Origin: Sphingobacterium sp. JB170
GTDB taxonomy: Bacteria > Bacteroidota > Bacteroidia > Sphingobacteriales > Sphingobacteriaceae
DNA: 64,000 nt
Assembly (NCBI RefSeq): GCF_900163865.1
Contig: NZ_FUKU01000014.1
Span: forward strand, 62,001-126,000
Direction of reading: 5' to 3'
The notes under the pieces were generated by a model. It was not told where the DNA came from, searched no databases, and saw nothing but the letters and a program-made list of their open reading frames with translations. Shown here one piece after another: positions 1 to 7,506 of the stretch. Every line of letters starts with the position of its first letter. Within the stretch, counting starts at the first letter, position 1. The position numbers and the translations under genes are program-made.

Positions 1-540
1 CCAACACATGTACCCTGCGTAACGCGGTTTTGCTTTAGGAAGTAGCTGCTGCCGTAACGTTGAACGAATGCCATCGGCAACAATTAGCCCATGGGCGTGG
101 ACGCTGGATCCATCCGAGAAATTAATAGTGACCCGGCCCTGATTTTGGGTGAAACTGATAGCTTGTTTGCCTAGTCGAACGTGTCCCTCCGGAAGCTGTG
201 CCAGCAGAAAGCTATGTAGCTCTCCCCGGTGTAAGGCAAAGTTCTTTTGTTTGTAATAGGTGCCTATTTGTTCGGTTTTTGGACTGATAAGGATTTTGCC
301 GTTCGCGTCAAGGATATTGTAGGAAGGTAGGAAATGACCGATTTTCTCTACACCCTGACGGAGTCCTAAAATGTCCAATGCATGCATGGCGTTGGCCGCT
401 AATCCAAATCCGGCGCCAATGCCGCGTAGTGCAGCAGCCTGTTCATATACGGTGGCCGAGAGGCCTGCTTTTTGAAGCGCTATAGCTGCGGTTAATCCGG
501 CGACTCCGCCGCCAATTATTGCGATGTTAGTAGTCTCCAT
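1..540 (-). CDS. FAD-dependent monooxygenase, N-terminal part (cut by window edge)
   Basis: This is the first 180 codons of a flavoprotein monooxygenase of the PHBH/UbiH-like class, and it runs off the left edge of the window. It starts with ATG at 540. A Rossmann FAD-binding loop GGGVAG lies at residues 10-15, a conserved Arg sits in ALHRGEL at about 122-128, and the second FAD/NADPH motif ADGIRS is at 155-160. The last visible residues, GYMCW, match the family's GYxCWRG stretch. Such enzymes hydroxylate aromatic or polyketide-like substrates using NAD(P)H and O2; the substrate cannot be told here. It follows rsmA by 11 nt on the same strand, so the two are probably co-transcribed. Confidence 0.85.
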   Translation of the reverse strand, partial: METTNIAIIGGGVAGLTAAIALQKAGLSATVYEQAAALRGIGAGFGLAANAMHALDILGLRQGVEKIGHFLPSYNILDANGKILISPKTEQIGTYYKQKNFALHRGELHSFLLAQLPEGHVRLGKQAISFTQNQGRVTINFSDGSSVHAHGLIVADGIRSTLRQQLLPKAKPRYAGYMCW

Positions 541-551
541 GCGCAGTGTTA

Positions 552-1331
552 TTAAAGCGCAGGTTCGACCTCGCGCGTTAGTTCCATGAAGTTTTCAACC
601 GAGAGCCGCTCGGCGCGTAACTCATATAACGGATTATCGCTCATGCGTTCTTTTGGAAGGACCGCCGATAGCGCGTTACGCAATGTTTTGCGCCGCTGGT
701 TAAACCCCGCTTTTACCACGCGCCAAAAAAGCTTTTCGTTACAGTCCAGTGATTCGCGCGTATTCCTTGTCATCTTTATGACTCCAGAGAGCACCTTCGG
801 TGGCGGATTGAAAGCGCCCGCCTTTACAGTAAATAGATATTGAACATCGTAGTACGTTTGTAGAAAGACGCTAAGTATGCCATATTCTTTATTGCCTGGT
901 TTTGCAACGCAACGTTCAGCGACTTCCTTTTGAAACATGCCGGTCATCTGTACTACACGGTCACGCTCATCCAGTATTTTGAAAAGAATTTGTGAGGATA
1001 TATTGTAAGGGAAGTTGCCTATTACGGCGATTCGAGGCCCGAAGAGCGTCGCAAAATCGAGTGTTAAAAAGTCTCCATGTATTAGGCGGTTTTCCAGTTG
1101 TGGATATTTGTCCGCAAGGAAGTTGATTGATTCCTCATCGACATCGATTAGCCATGTTTGGTAGGCTGTGTTTTGAAGAAGAAAGTCCGATAGTACGCCC
1201 ATCCCAGGACCGACTTCCAAAACGGTGTCGAAACCCACGGAGGGAGTCAGCGCATTCACAATCTTTTCTGCAGCATTTTTATCATTTAGAAAATGTTGTC
1301 CGAGGTGTTTTTTTGCGCGTACGGTGCTCAT
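552..1331 (-). CDS. rsmA: 16S rRNA (adenine1518/1519-N6)-dimethyltransferase RsmA (KsgA)
   Basis: RsmA dimethylates two adjacent adenines in the 3' hairpin of 16S rRNA late in small-subunit assembly, using S-adenosylmethionine. At 259 residues it has the usual length. The start shows the family opening KKHLGQHFL at 7-15. The SAM-binding motif EVGPGMG is at 39-45 and the catalytic motif IV is NFPY at about residue 105 (usually NLPY; Phe in place of Leu is seen in the family). A TATCTTTG box (1346-1353, minus strand) lies 14 nt before the ATG and is the likely promoter -7 element. The downstream partner is the FAD monooxygenase; pdxA lies nearby on the other strand. Confidence 0.97.
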   Translation of the reverse strand: MSTVRAKKHLGQHFLNDKNAAEKIVNALTPSVGFDTVLEVGPGMGVLSDFLLQNTAYQTWLIDVDEESINFLADKYPQLENRLIHGDFLTLDFATLFGPRIAVIGNFPYNISSQILFKILDERDRVVQMTGMFQKEVAERCVAKPGNKEYGILSVFLQTYYDVQYLFTVKAGAFNPPPKVLSGVIKMTRNTRESLDCNEKLFWRVVKAGFNQRRKTLRNALSAVLPKERMSDNPLYELRAERLSVENFMELTREVEPAL

Positions 1332-1345
1332 GTGATCTGTTTTTG

Positions 1346-1353
1346 CAAAGATA
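1346..1353 (-). promoter_or_regulatory. Putative -7 promoter box for rsmA (TATCTTTG)
   Basis: Matches the Bacteroidota -7 consensus TAnnTTTG exactly and lies 14 nt upstream of the rsmA start. No TTTG-like -33 box is found 18-20 nt further upstream, so the call rests on the -7 match and its position. Confidence 0.4.
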
Positions 1354-1553
1354 ACATTTTAAAATAAGTGGCCGTTATCGGTGGGGGATCGCGATTTCTT
1401 ATTTCAGCACGGCTGTGTAGCTTGTTTTTAACTAAGGGACAGATATTTAATCCATAAAATCAGCGACGAAAATATAATTTAATTCTCTGGTAATCTTACG
1501 TTATTGGATTCGATTTTGTGCTTTTTAAGCTTTATGAGCTTAAATATACGATT

Positions 1554-1883
1554 ATGAAAAATTTAGCTAAGTTTTTAAACATCGTGGCTATAGTAGCTGC
1601 AGTTTCTTTAATGTCGGTAGGATCAGTGCATGCCCAAGATTCGAAACCCAAAAAGATGCCGATCAAAAATACGCCAGTGGTACCACCGAGTAACAAAATG
1701 CCTGGAATTCCAGATTCAGGAGCTTTCAGCAAGAAAGGCAAAAAAGACGAGCCTAAAAAAATGGTTGACAAACCAACGGGCGAAAAGCATAATGGCTTCG
1801 ACGTTTTTATCGATGCGCAGAATAAAAAGTTTTATCTGGATGCAAAAGGCGAGAAGAAGTTTCTTACAGAAAAAGAAAAATAG
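1554..1883 (+). CDS. Small secreted basic protein of unknown function
   Basis: A 109-residue protein with a clear Sec signal peptide: Lys near the N-terminus, a hydrophobic stretch at about 9-22, and a likely cleavage site after SVHA at about 27. I chose the ATG at 1554 over an in-frame start at 1518 because it places the signal peptide at the N-terminus. The mature part is rich in Lys and Pro. Its last 35 residues contain FDVFID and KFYLDAKGEKKFL, which loosely resemble the short KxYYxxxxGKKxY type of basic-adaptor motif; that is only an impression. It has no clear operon partner, and pdxA follows 75 nt later. Function unknown; expected in the periplasm or outside the cell. Confidence 0.7.
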   Translation: MKNLAKFLNIVAIVAAVSLMSVGSVHAQDSKPKKMPIKNTPVVPPSNKMPGIPDSGAFSKKGKKDEPKKMVDKPTGEKHNGFDVFIDAQNKKFYLDAKGEKKFLTEKEK

Positions 1884-1932
1884 AATAATAGCATTGCATT
1901 GTTGAAAGCCCAATTATTAACCTAAATTTTTG

Positions 1933-1940
1933 TAATTTTG
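1933..1940 (+). promoter_or_regulatory. Putative -7 promoter box for pdxA (TAATTTTG)
   Basis: Exact TAnnTTTG match that ends 18 nt before the pdxA ATG at 1959. No good -33 box is seen at the expected distance. Confidence 0.4.
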
Positions 1941-1958
1941 ATTCAAAGCTTTCGAACA

Positions 1959-3014
1959 ATGAGTGAAAAATTAAAAATCGGAATTACCGTTGGAGATATC
2001 AACGGGGTAGGGTTAGAAGTGGTTATTAAATCGCTAATGGATAATCGTGTCTTAGAATTCTTTACTCCTATCGTATACGGTAATACTAAAGTCGCTTCAT
2101 TTCATCGTAAGGCTATTGGGGTGCAAGATTTTAGTTTTCAAGTTATTAATACCGCCGAGCAAGCAAATGTCAAACGGGCGAATATGATTAACTGTTGGCA
2201 AGAGGACGTAAAGATTACCTTGGGTGAGCAGAACGAGACGGGAGGGAAGTATGCTTTTCTTTCCTTAGAACGCGCTACAGAGGATCTTCTTGCAGGGGGA
2301 ATAGACGCTTTGGTAACCGCGCCAATAAACAAGAGCAATATACAACAGGAAGGTTTTTCATTCCCTGGGCATACCGAATACCTGCAAAAAAAGGCGGAGT
2401 CATCTGATGTGTTAATGTTTATGATCGCTGACGAATTGCGCGTCGGTGTGGTGACGGGGCATGTTCCTGTCAAAGAGATTGCTGCAAATATTACCGAAGA
2501 AGCGATTTTAGCAAAACTTCGCTTGATGAAGCAGAGCTTGATCAAAGATTTTTGGATACAGAAGCCCAAGATTGCCGTCTTAGGGTTAAACCCACATGCT
2601 GGCGATAACGGGCTGATAGGTACCGAGGATGAACAGATTATACGCCCCGCGATAGAGAAAGCCAATGAAGAAGGTATTTTTTGTTTCGGACCTTATCCGG
2701 CGGATGGTTTTTTCTCTGCAAATGCCTACACGAAATTTGATGGGATACTCGCGATGTACCATGATCAAGGCCTTATCCCCTTTAAACATATTGCCTCACG
2801 GAAGGGAGTGAATTTCACAGCGGGTCTGCCGTTTGTGCGTACATCGCCGGATCACGGTACGGGTTACGATATTGCTGGACAAAATTTGGCCGCGCATGAG
2901 TCATTTTTGGAAGCCATATTTTCGGCGCTACATATTGTTCAGCGAAGACGCGAACAAGGCGAGCTCACCACAAACCCATTGGCATTCCGGCGCTTGTCCA
3001 AAGACCGGGACTAG
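1959..3014 (+). CDS. pdxA: 4-hydroxythreonine-4-phosphate dehydrogenase PdxA
   Basis: PdxA oxidises 4-phosphohydroxy-L-threonine in the DXP-dependent pathway to pyridoxal 5'-phosphate, using NAD and a divalent metal. The protein is 351 residues, slightly longer than the E. coli enzyme (about 330). It opens with KIGITVGDINGVGLEV, where the family has the GDPAGIGPE-like motif. The metal-binding histidines are visible in PGHTEYL, in NPHAGDNG and in MYHDQGLIPFK. The ATG at 1959 is preferred over an upstream in-frame TTG at 1938 because homologous sequence begins there and the TTG overlaps the promoter box. It lies next to rsmA, as in E. coli, but here on the opposite strand. Confidence 0.95.
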   Translation: MSEKLKIGITVGDINGVGLEVVIKSLMDNRVLEFFTPIVYGNTKVASFHRKAIGVQDFSFQVINTAEQANVKRANMINCWQEDVKITLGEQNETGGKYAFLSLERATEDLLAGGIDALVTAPINKSNIQQEGFSFPGHTEYLQKKAESSDVLMFMIADELRVGVVTGHVPVKEIAANITEEAILAKLRLMKQSLIKDFWIQKPKIAVLGLNPHAGDNGLIGTEDEQIIRPAIEKANEEGIFCFGPYPADGFFSANAYTKFDGILAMYHDQGLIPFKHIASRKGVNFTAGLPFVRTSPDHGTGYDIAGQNLAAHESFLEAIFSALHIVQRRREQGELTTNPLAFRRLSKDRD

Positions 3015-3070
3015 TACCTTATGCCGCTCCCTATTAGGGAATCCGATGCTATATTGTTGGAAATAATCCT

Positions 3071-3078
3071 TATTTTTG
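3071..3078 (+). promoter_or_regulatory. Putative -7 promoter box for the CCA-adding enzyme (TATTTTTG)
   Basis: Exact TAnnTTTG match 36 nt before the ATG at 3115. A -33 box is not evident. A small GGGG/CCCC hairpin (3089-3101) lies between box and gene. Confidence 0.3.
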
Positions 3079-3114
3079 TCGTTTTTAAGGGGTTTTTCCC
3101 CAGACTAGTTTGTC

Positions 3115-4533
3115 ATGCAAGATAATTTACAACAACCGATATTTCATAAGATCAGAGATTTAGCGGATAACGCAAACGTTGACTGTTACGTCATTGGCGG
3201 CTATGTTCGCGACCGAATTATGGGACGTCCATTCAAAAATGATGTGGATATTCTTGTTGTTGGTAGCGGAATTGAGTTTGCAACAAAACTCGGCGAGCAG
3301 TTAAAGACAAAAGTTGCTGTGTACAAAAATTTCGGCACGGCAATGCTCGTCTGGGATAATATAAATATCGAATTCGTAGGAGCGAGAAAGGAATCGTATC
3401 GCACACATTCGCGCAACCCGATTGTTGAGGACGGTACCTTGGAGGATGATCAGAACCGACGAGACTTCACGATCAATGCGATGGCTTTGTGTTTAAATGC
3501 AGACCGTTTTGGAGACCTTGTGGACCCTTTCAATGGCACTGCGGATATAAAAGATCGCGTTATCAAAACACCATTAGATCCAAATATCACTTTTTCGGAT
3601 GACCCTTTACGTATGATGCGCGCCATTCGCTTTGCTTCACAATTGAATTTTAAGATTGATATCAAAGCTATTCAAGCTATTTCAGCGAATGCGGAACGTA
3701 TCTCAATAATATCTAAAGAACGGATTACCGACGAGCTTAATAAAATAATCTTATGCCAAAAACCTTCGATAGGGTTCCGCTACCTTTACGACACGGGGCT
3801 ATTAAAATATATTTTCCCGGCGATGAACGATCTGTATGGCGTAGAAATTATTGACGGTCGCGGGCACAAAGATAATTTTTATCATACATTAGAAGTGCTT
3901 GATAATGTTTGTGCCAGTACCCAGGATCTCTGGTTGCGATGGGCGGCAATCATGCATGATATCGCCAAGCCCGCAACCAAACGATTTGACAAACGCGTAG
4001 GGTGGACCTTTCACGGGCACGAAGACCGCGGAGCGAAGATGGTACCAAAGCTTTTTTCGGAATTAAAACTTCCACTAAACGATCGAATGAAATTCGTACA
4101 GAAATTGGTACAGCTCCACTTGCGTCCGATTGTTCTTGCACAAGATATTGTTACTGACTCAGCGGTGCGAAGGTTGTTGTTTGAGGCTGGGGATGATATC
4201 GATGCATTAATGGACTTGTGTCATGCCGACGTAACAACCAAGAACGAGTATAAAAAGCGTAAATACCGCGATAATTTTGAGCTCGTTAGGCAGAAGCTGA
4301 AGGACGTGGAGGAAAGAGACCGAATCCGGAATTGGCAACCACCTGTAACCGGCGAGGATATTATGGCATTATTTGAAATCGGCCCAGGACGCATAGTTGG
4401 TACAATAAAAAATGCGATGCGCGAAGCAATTTTGGAGGGTGAAATTACAAATACCCGTGATGAAGCGCTTGATTTTGTTCGTGCTAAAGGTACGAGCATA
4501 GGATTATCGTTGAAGAAAAACGAAGTACTTTAA
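3115..4533 (+). CDS. cca: CCA tRNA nucleotidyltransferase / poly(A) polymerase family protein with HD domain
   Basis: A class II nucleotidyltransferase of 472 residues. The head domain has the GGYVRD motif at about 28-33, followed by the catalytic NDVDILVVG, then RRDFTINAMA and the RFASQL region used for template-free nucleotide selection. The C-terminal half holds an HD phosphohydrolase domain (AAIMHDIAKP, later HGHEDRG). The likely job is to add CCA to tRNA 3' ends. This matters here because the two tRNA-Gln genes in the window do not encode CCA. A poly(A) polymerase role cannot be excluded from sequence alone, since the families are hard to separate. Confidence 0.85.
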   Translation: MQDNLQQPIFHKIRDLADNANVDCYVIGGYVRDRIMGRPFKNDVDILVVGSGIEFATKLGEQLKTKVAVYKNFGTAMLVWDNINIEFVGARKESYRTHSRNPIVEDGTLEDDQNRRDFTINAMALCLNADRFGDLVDPFNGTADIKDRVIKTPLDPNITFSDDPLRMMRAIRFASQLNFKIDIKAIQAISANAERISIISKERITDELNKIILCQKPSIGFRYLYDTGLLKYIFPAMNDLYGVEIIDGRGHKDNFYHTLEVLDNVCASTQDLWLRWAAIMHDIAKPATKRFDKRVGWTFHGHEDRGAKMVPKLFSELKLPLNDRMKFVQKLVQLHLRPIVLAQDIVTDSAVRRLLFEAGDDIDALMDLCHADVTTKNEYKKRKYRDNFELVRQKLKDVEERDRIRNWQPPVTGEDIMALFEIGPGRIVGTIKNAMREAILEGEITNTRDEALDFVRAKGTSIGLSLKKNEVL

Positions 4534-4639
4534 GTTTTTAAAAAATATTGTATTTTTATACCGCGTTAGCTCGTTGCTAGCAACAAACGGCGGATATACT
4601 CGGCCGGCGCTCGCGCATAACAATTTATTAAAGATAAGA

Positions 4640-5236
4640 ATGGCTATTTACAGATTTCGTGTAACTTTTGAGGATTATGAGGATATTTATCGGGAAATTG
4701 ATATGCCCTCGAAAGGAACCTTTTTACAGCTTCATGAAGCAATTCATCAGTCTACCGGATATAAATCAGATGCTAGCTCATCGTTCTATGTGAGTAACGA
4801 TCAATGGAAGAAAGGGACAGAAATAGGTCTTTTGTCGTCGGCGCGTAAAATTGATGACGGCGTTCTTAATATGGAAGACGTGAGGCTGAGTAAATTTATT
4901 GATGATCCTCACCAAAAATTTTACTACATCTATAATTTTAGTAGCCCTTATGAATTCCATGTCGAGCTCATTAAAATTCTAAAGGAAGAAGAAGGTAAAG
5001 TATATCCTTTAGTTAGTAAAAGAGTTGGAGAATCACCTAAAAATGCGGCGGCATCGAATTTTCCACTGACTACGGGCCTTGAAGATATCGATGATGAGGA
5101 AGAGATCACGGTAGATGAAACCGAATATGGTGTAGATGACGATGAATTGGATATGTTTGGCGAAGACGATGATACTAGCGCCAGTGCGGAAGATGAAGAT
5201 AAACAAGAGCCGAACGGTATGGAGGACGGGTATTAA
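4640..5236 (+). CDS. pRiA4b ORF-3-like / IS1096 passenger-like protein with acidic tail
   Basis: A 198-residue protein that begins MAIYRFRVTFEDYEDIYREIDM and continues with the short beta-rich pattern of the plasmid pRiA4b ORF-3-like family, often labelled IS1096 passenger TnpR. The core fills residues 1 to about 150. The last 40 residues are very acidic (runs of Asp and Glu such as DDDELDMFGEDDD). The ATG at 4640 fits the family start; an earlier in-frame start at 4574 would add an unrelated leader. No transposase, inverted repeat or other mobile feature surrounds it, so it appears to be a resident chromosomal gene. Its molecular function is not known. Confidence 0.7.
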   Translation: MAIYRFRVTFEDYEDIYREIDMPSKGTFLQLHEAIHQSTGYKSDASSSFYVSNDQWKKGTEIGLLSSARKIDDGVLNMEDVRLSKFIDDPHQKFYYIYNFSSPYEFHVELIKILKEEEGKVYPLVSKRVGESPKNAAASNFPLTTGLEDIDDEEEITVDETEYGVDDDELDMFGEDDDTSASAEDEDKQEPNGMEDGY

Positions 5237-5265
5237 TTAGAGTATATTAATTAATAATGTACATT

Positions 5266-5301
5266 AGTACCTTAAACGTAGCGTTTAAGGTACTTTTTTT
5301 T
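5266..5301 (+). terminator. Intrinsic-terminator hairpin directly upstream of miaA
   Basis: Perfect 12-bp arms (5267-5278 and 5282-5293) around a TAG loop, extended by one A-T pair, then eight T residues. It ends only 7 nt before the miaA ATG at 5309, so besides ending the upstream transcript it must lie in any miaA leader. Confidence 0.85.
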
Positions 5302-5308
5302 AGATGGG

Positions 5309-6214
5309 ATGAACATAACTAAAAAGAAATTGATCGTTGTAGTAGGGCCAACGGCTGTTGGTAAGACAACATTTGCAATACGGCTCGCGCAACATTTTAA
5401 TACGGAGATTATCTCGGCAGATTCGCGACAGTTCTATAGGGAAATGGCCGTGGGGACTGCCAAGCCTGACCTCTTCGAGCTCTCCCAAGCTAAGCATCAC
5501 TTTATTAATTCGCATTCCATAGCCCATAAATATTCTGCAGGTGATTTTGAACGCGATGCCTTGGCGTTGCTTACACATTTATTCCAAAAGCAGAATGCGG
5601 TAATAATGGTCGGTGGGTCGGGGCTATTTGTACGTGCAGTGTGCGAAGGGCTCGATGATCTCCCCAAAGCTCCCCCCGAGGTGCGGGAGTCGTTAAACGC
5701 TATTTATCGTGAACATGGAATAGAGCCTTTGCAGGAGCGGCTCCGAGAAATTGATCCTGCGTTTTTCGCTAAAACCGATATTCATAACCCGCAACGTCTT
5801 ATTCGTGCCATTGAAGTTTTTCTGGCTACAGGAAGGTGTTTTTCGGATTTTCAAAAACATGCGGCGGCCGAGCGTGATTTTCAGGTGATTACCATTGGAT
5901 TGAATCTCGAACGCGAAGTTCTTTATGACCGTATAAATATACGTGTTGACCAAATGGTAGACGGAGGGTTACTCCAAGAGGCGAAGCAGTTGATCGAGTA
6001 TCGTGAGGAGCCTGCCTTACGTACGGTGGGTTATGCCGAGATGTTCGAATACTTGGATGGAAAATATAGTTTGCCTGAAGCGATTTCGTTGATTAAACAA
6101 AATTCCAGGCGGTATGCCAAGCGGCAGATTACTTGGTTTAAGAAACATGGCGATACGCAGTGGTTTCTTCCGTCCGACTGGGATGCGGTTTTAAGTTATA
6201 TAGATGGGCGGTAG
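5309..6214 (+). CDS. miaA: tRNA dimethylallyltransferase MiaA
   Basis: MiaA transfers a dimethylallyl group from DMAPP to A37 of tRNAs that read UNN codons. At 301 residues it has the normal length. The P-loop GPTAVGKT is at about 13-20, followed by the DSRQ motif (ISADSRQFY) that holds the substrate base, and later the GGSGLFVRA and GTGR-like (LATGRCFSDF) segments. The C-terminal RRYAKRQITWFKKH is a typical tRNA-binding end. The start lies 7 nt after a strong terminator-like hairpin, which leaves no room for a separate promoter between hairpin and gene. Confidence 0.97.
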   Translation: MNITKKKLIVVVGPTAVGKTTFAIRLAQHFNTEIISADSRQFYREMAVGTAKPDLFELSQAKHHFINSHSIAHKYSAGDFERDALALLTHLFQKQNAVIMVGGSGLFVRAVCEGLDDLPKAPPEVRESLNAIYREHGIEPLQERLREIDPAFFAKTDIHNPQRLIRAIEVFLATGRCFSDFQKHAAAERDFQVITIGLNLEREVLYDRINIRVDQMVDGGLLQEAKQLIEYREEPALRTVGYAEMFEYLDGKYSLPEAISLIKQNSRRYAKRQITWFKKHGDTQWFLPSDWDAVLSYIDGR

Positions 6215-6300
6215 GGGTAGCGGTTATTAAGAGCGCAAATACCAAGGAAGGATTTGCGGACGTTAAAGTTTTTATCTTTCGTCGGGGCGTCTGGTCTAAA

Positions 6301-6335
6301 CAAACTCTCACTAGGATAGCCCTAGTGAGGGTTTG
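6301..6335. terminator. Hairpin between convergent miaA and ilvE
   Basis: Arms of 15 bp (6301-6315 and 6321-6335) with one T-G wobble and a 5-nt loop, placed between two converging genes. There is no long T run on either side, so efficiency is uncertain; position and length support a shared terminator. Confidence 0.6.
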
Positions 6336-6347
6336 ATATCTAGTATA

Positions 6348-7415
6348 TTAAACGATAAAGTTCCAGCCGAAAGGATCCTCTATTTTTCCATACCGTAGTT
6401 GGTTTAAATAATCGAATACTTTATTGGAAAATTCACGGCCCTCCACCGGTGGAAGTTCATAGTCTTGTCCTTCAAAACCAATCCGGGAGATATGTGTGAC
6501 TGTCGCTGCTGTTCCTGCGGCAAAGGCCTCGGTCACGGTACCATTTTTTATTCCATCGATCAATTCAGCCACAGATACGTTGCGCTGTTCGGTCGTGTAT
6601 CCCCACTTTTCAGCGAGTTCCATTATTGTACGTCTTGTTACCCCATGTAAGATTGTTTCTCCATGTGGCGTGATGATGCTATCGCCGATACGGAAGATAA
6701 GATTTGCCGTTCCGGCCTCTTCGATGTATTTATGCTCTGCAGCATCTGTCCACATGATTTGGTCGTACCCCTCTTCATTCGCTAATTGAGTAGGGTATAA
6801 GGATAGTGCGTAGTTACCTGCATTTTTGGAAAATCCTACCCCTCCGCTTACCGCGCGGGTATAATAGGTTTCTACTTTCAAGCTAATCGGTTGGCTGTAA
6901 TACGCACCTACAGGACATGTAATAATGATGAATTTATAGCTCGCTGATGCATGAACGCCTAATGCGGGTTCTGTTCCGAACATGAAAGGACGGATATATA
7001 ACGATGTTCCCTCTATTGAAGGGATCCATTGCTTGTCGATCTTTAGTAACTGCTTTAGGCCCTCTAAAAAAATTTCTTGAGGTACTTCGGGCATTTGTAA
7101 GCGTTTAGCAGACTTATTCAGGCGCTCCCAATTTTGATCGGGACGGAACACACTGACGGTTTCGTCTGCATATTTATAGGCTTTTACTCCTTCAAATATG
7201 GCTTGCCCATAATGCAACGATGACATGGCGGGGCTTATCTGCAGGTCTCCATAAGGAACGATCGAGACATCAGTCCATGCTCCATTATCATAGTTAGCGA
7301 CTAACATGTGGTCAGACATGATTTGACCAAACTTTAGATTGTTGAAATCTACTTGCGAGAGTCTTGATTGTTTTGTTGGCTCTACGCGAATTGAATAGCT
7401 ATTCGTATCGCTCAT
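6348..7415 (-). CDS. ilvE: Branched-chain amino acid aminotransferase IlvE
   Basis: A PLP fold-type IV aminotransferase of 355 residues, the long form related to eukaryotic BCATs. It interconverts Leu, Ile and Val with their 2-oxo acids. Visible motifs are YGQAIFEGVKAY near residue 65, YIRPFMFGTEP, the segment VGFSKNAGNYALSL that carries the region near the PLP site, and EEAGTANLIFRIG followed by ILHGVTRRTI. I use the ATG at 7415; a GTG directly before it is in frame. It lies 92 nt downstream of the GH3 gene on the same strand, but no other ilv gene is nearby. Confidence 0.95.
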   Translation of the reverse strand: MSDTNSYSIRVEPTKQSRLSQVDFNNLKFGQIMSDHMLVANYDNGAWTDVSIVPYGDLQISPAMSSLHYGQAIFEGVKAYKYADETVSVFRPDQNWERLNKSAKRLQMPEVPQEIFLEGLKQLLKIDKQWIPSIEGTSLYIRPFMFGTEPALGVHASASYKFIIITCPVGAYYSQPISLKVETYYTRAVSGGVGFSKNAGNYALSLYPTQLANEEGYDQIMWTDAAEHKYIEEAGTANLIFRIGDSIITPHGETILHGVTRRTIMELAEKWGYTTEQRNVSVAELIDGIKNGTVTEAFAAGTAATVTHISRIGFEGQDYELPPVEGREFSNKVFDYLNQLRYGKIEDPFGWNFIV

Positions 7416-7506
7416 CACATTAAAATTTAAGAATATGCAATTTAGAAAAAAAAGTAATAATAGCTCGCTGAAGGCGAATATTTTAATTAATATTAGGTGT
7501 TAGACT

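Noticed and set aside
4640-5236. A mobile element suggested by the IS1096/TnpR-type family name
   Set aside because: No transposase, inverted terminal repeat or target duplication is present within several kb; the name reflects family history only.
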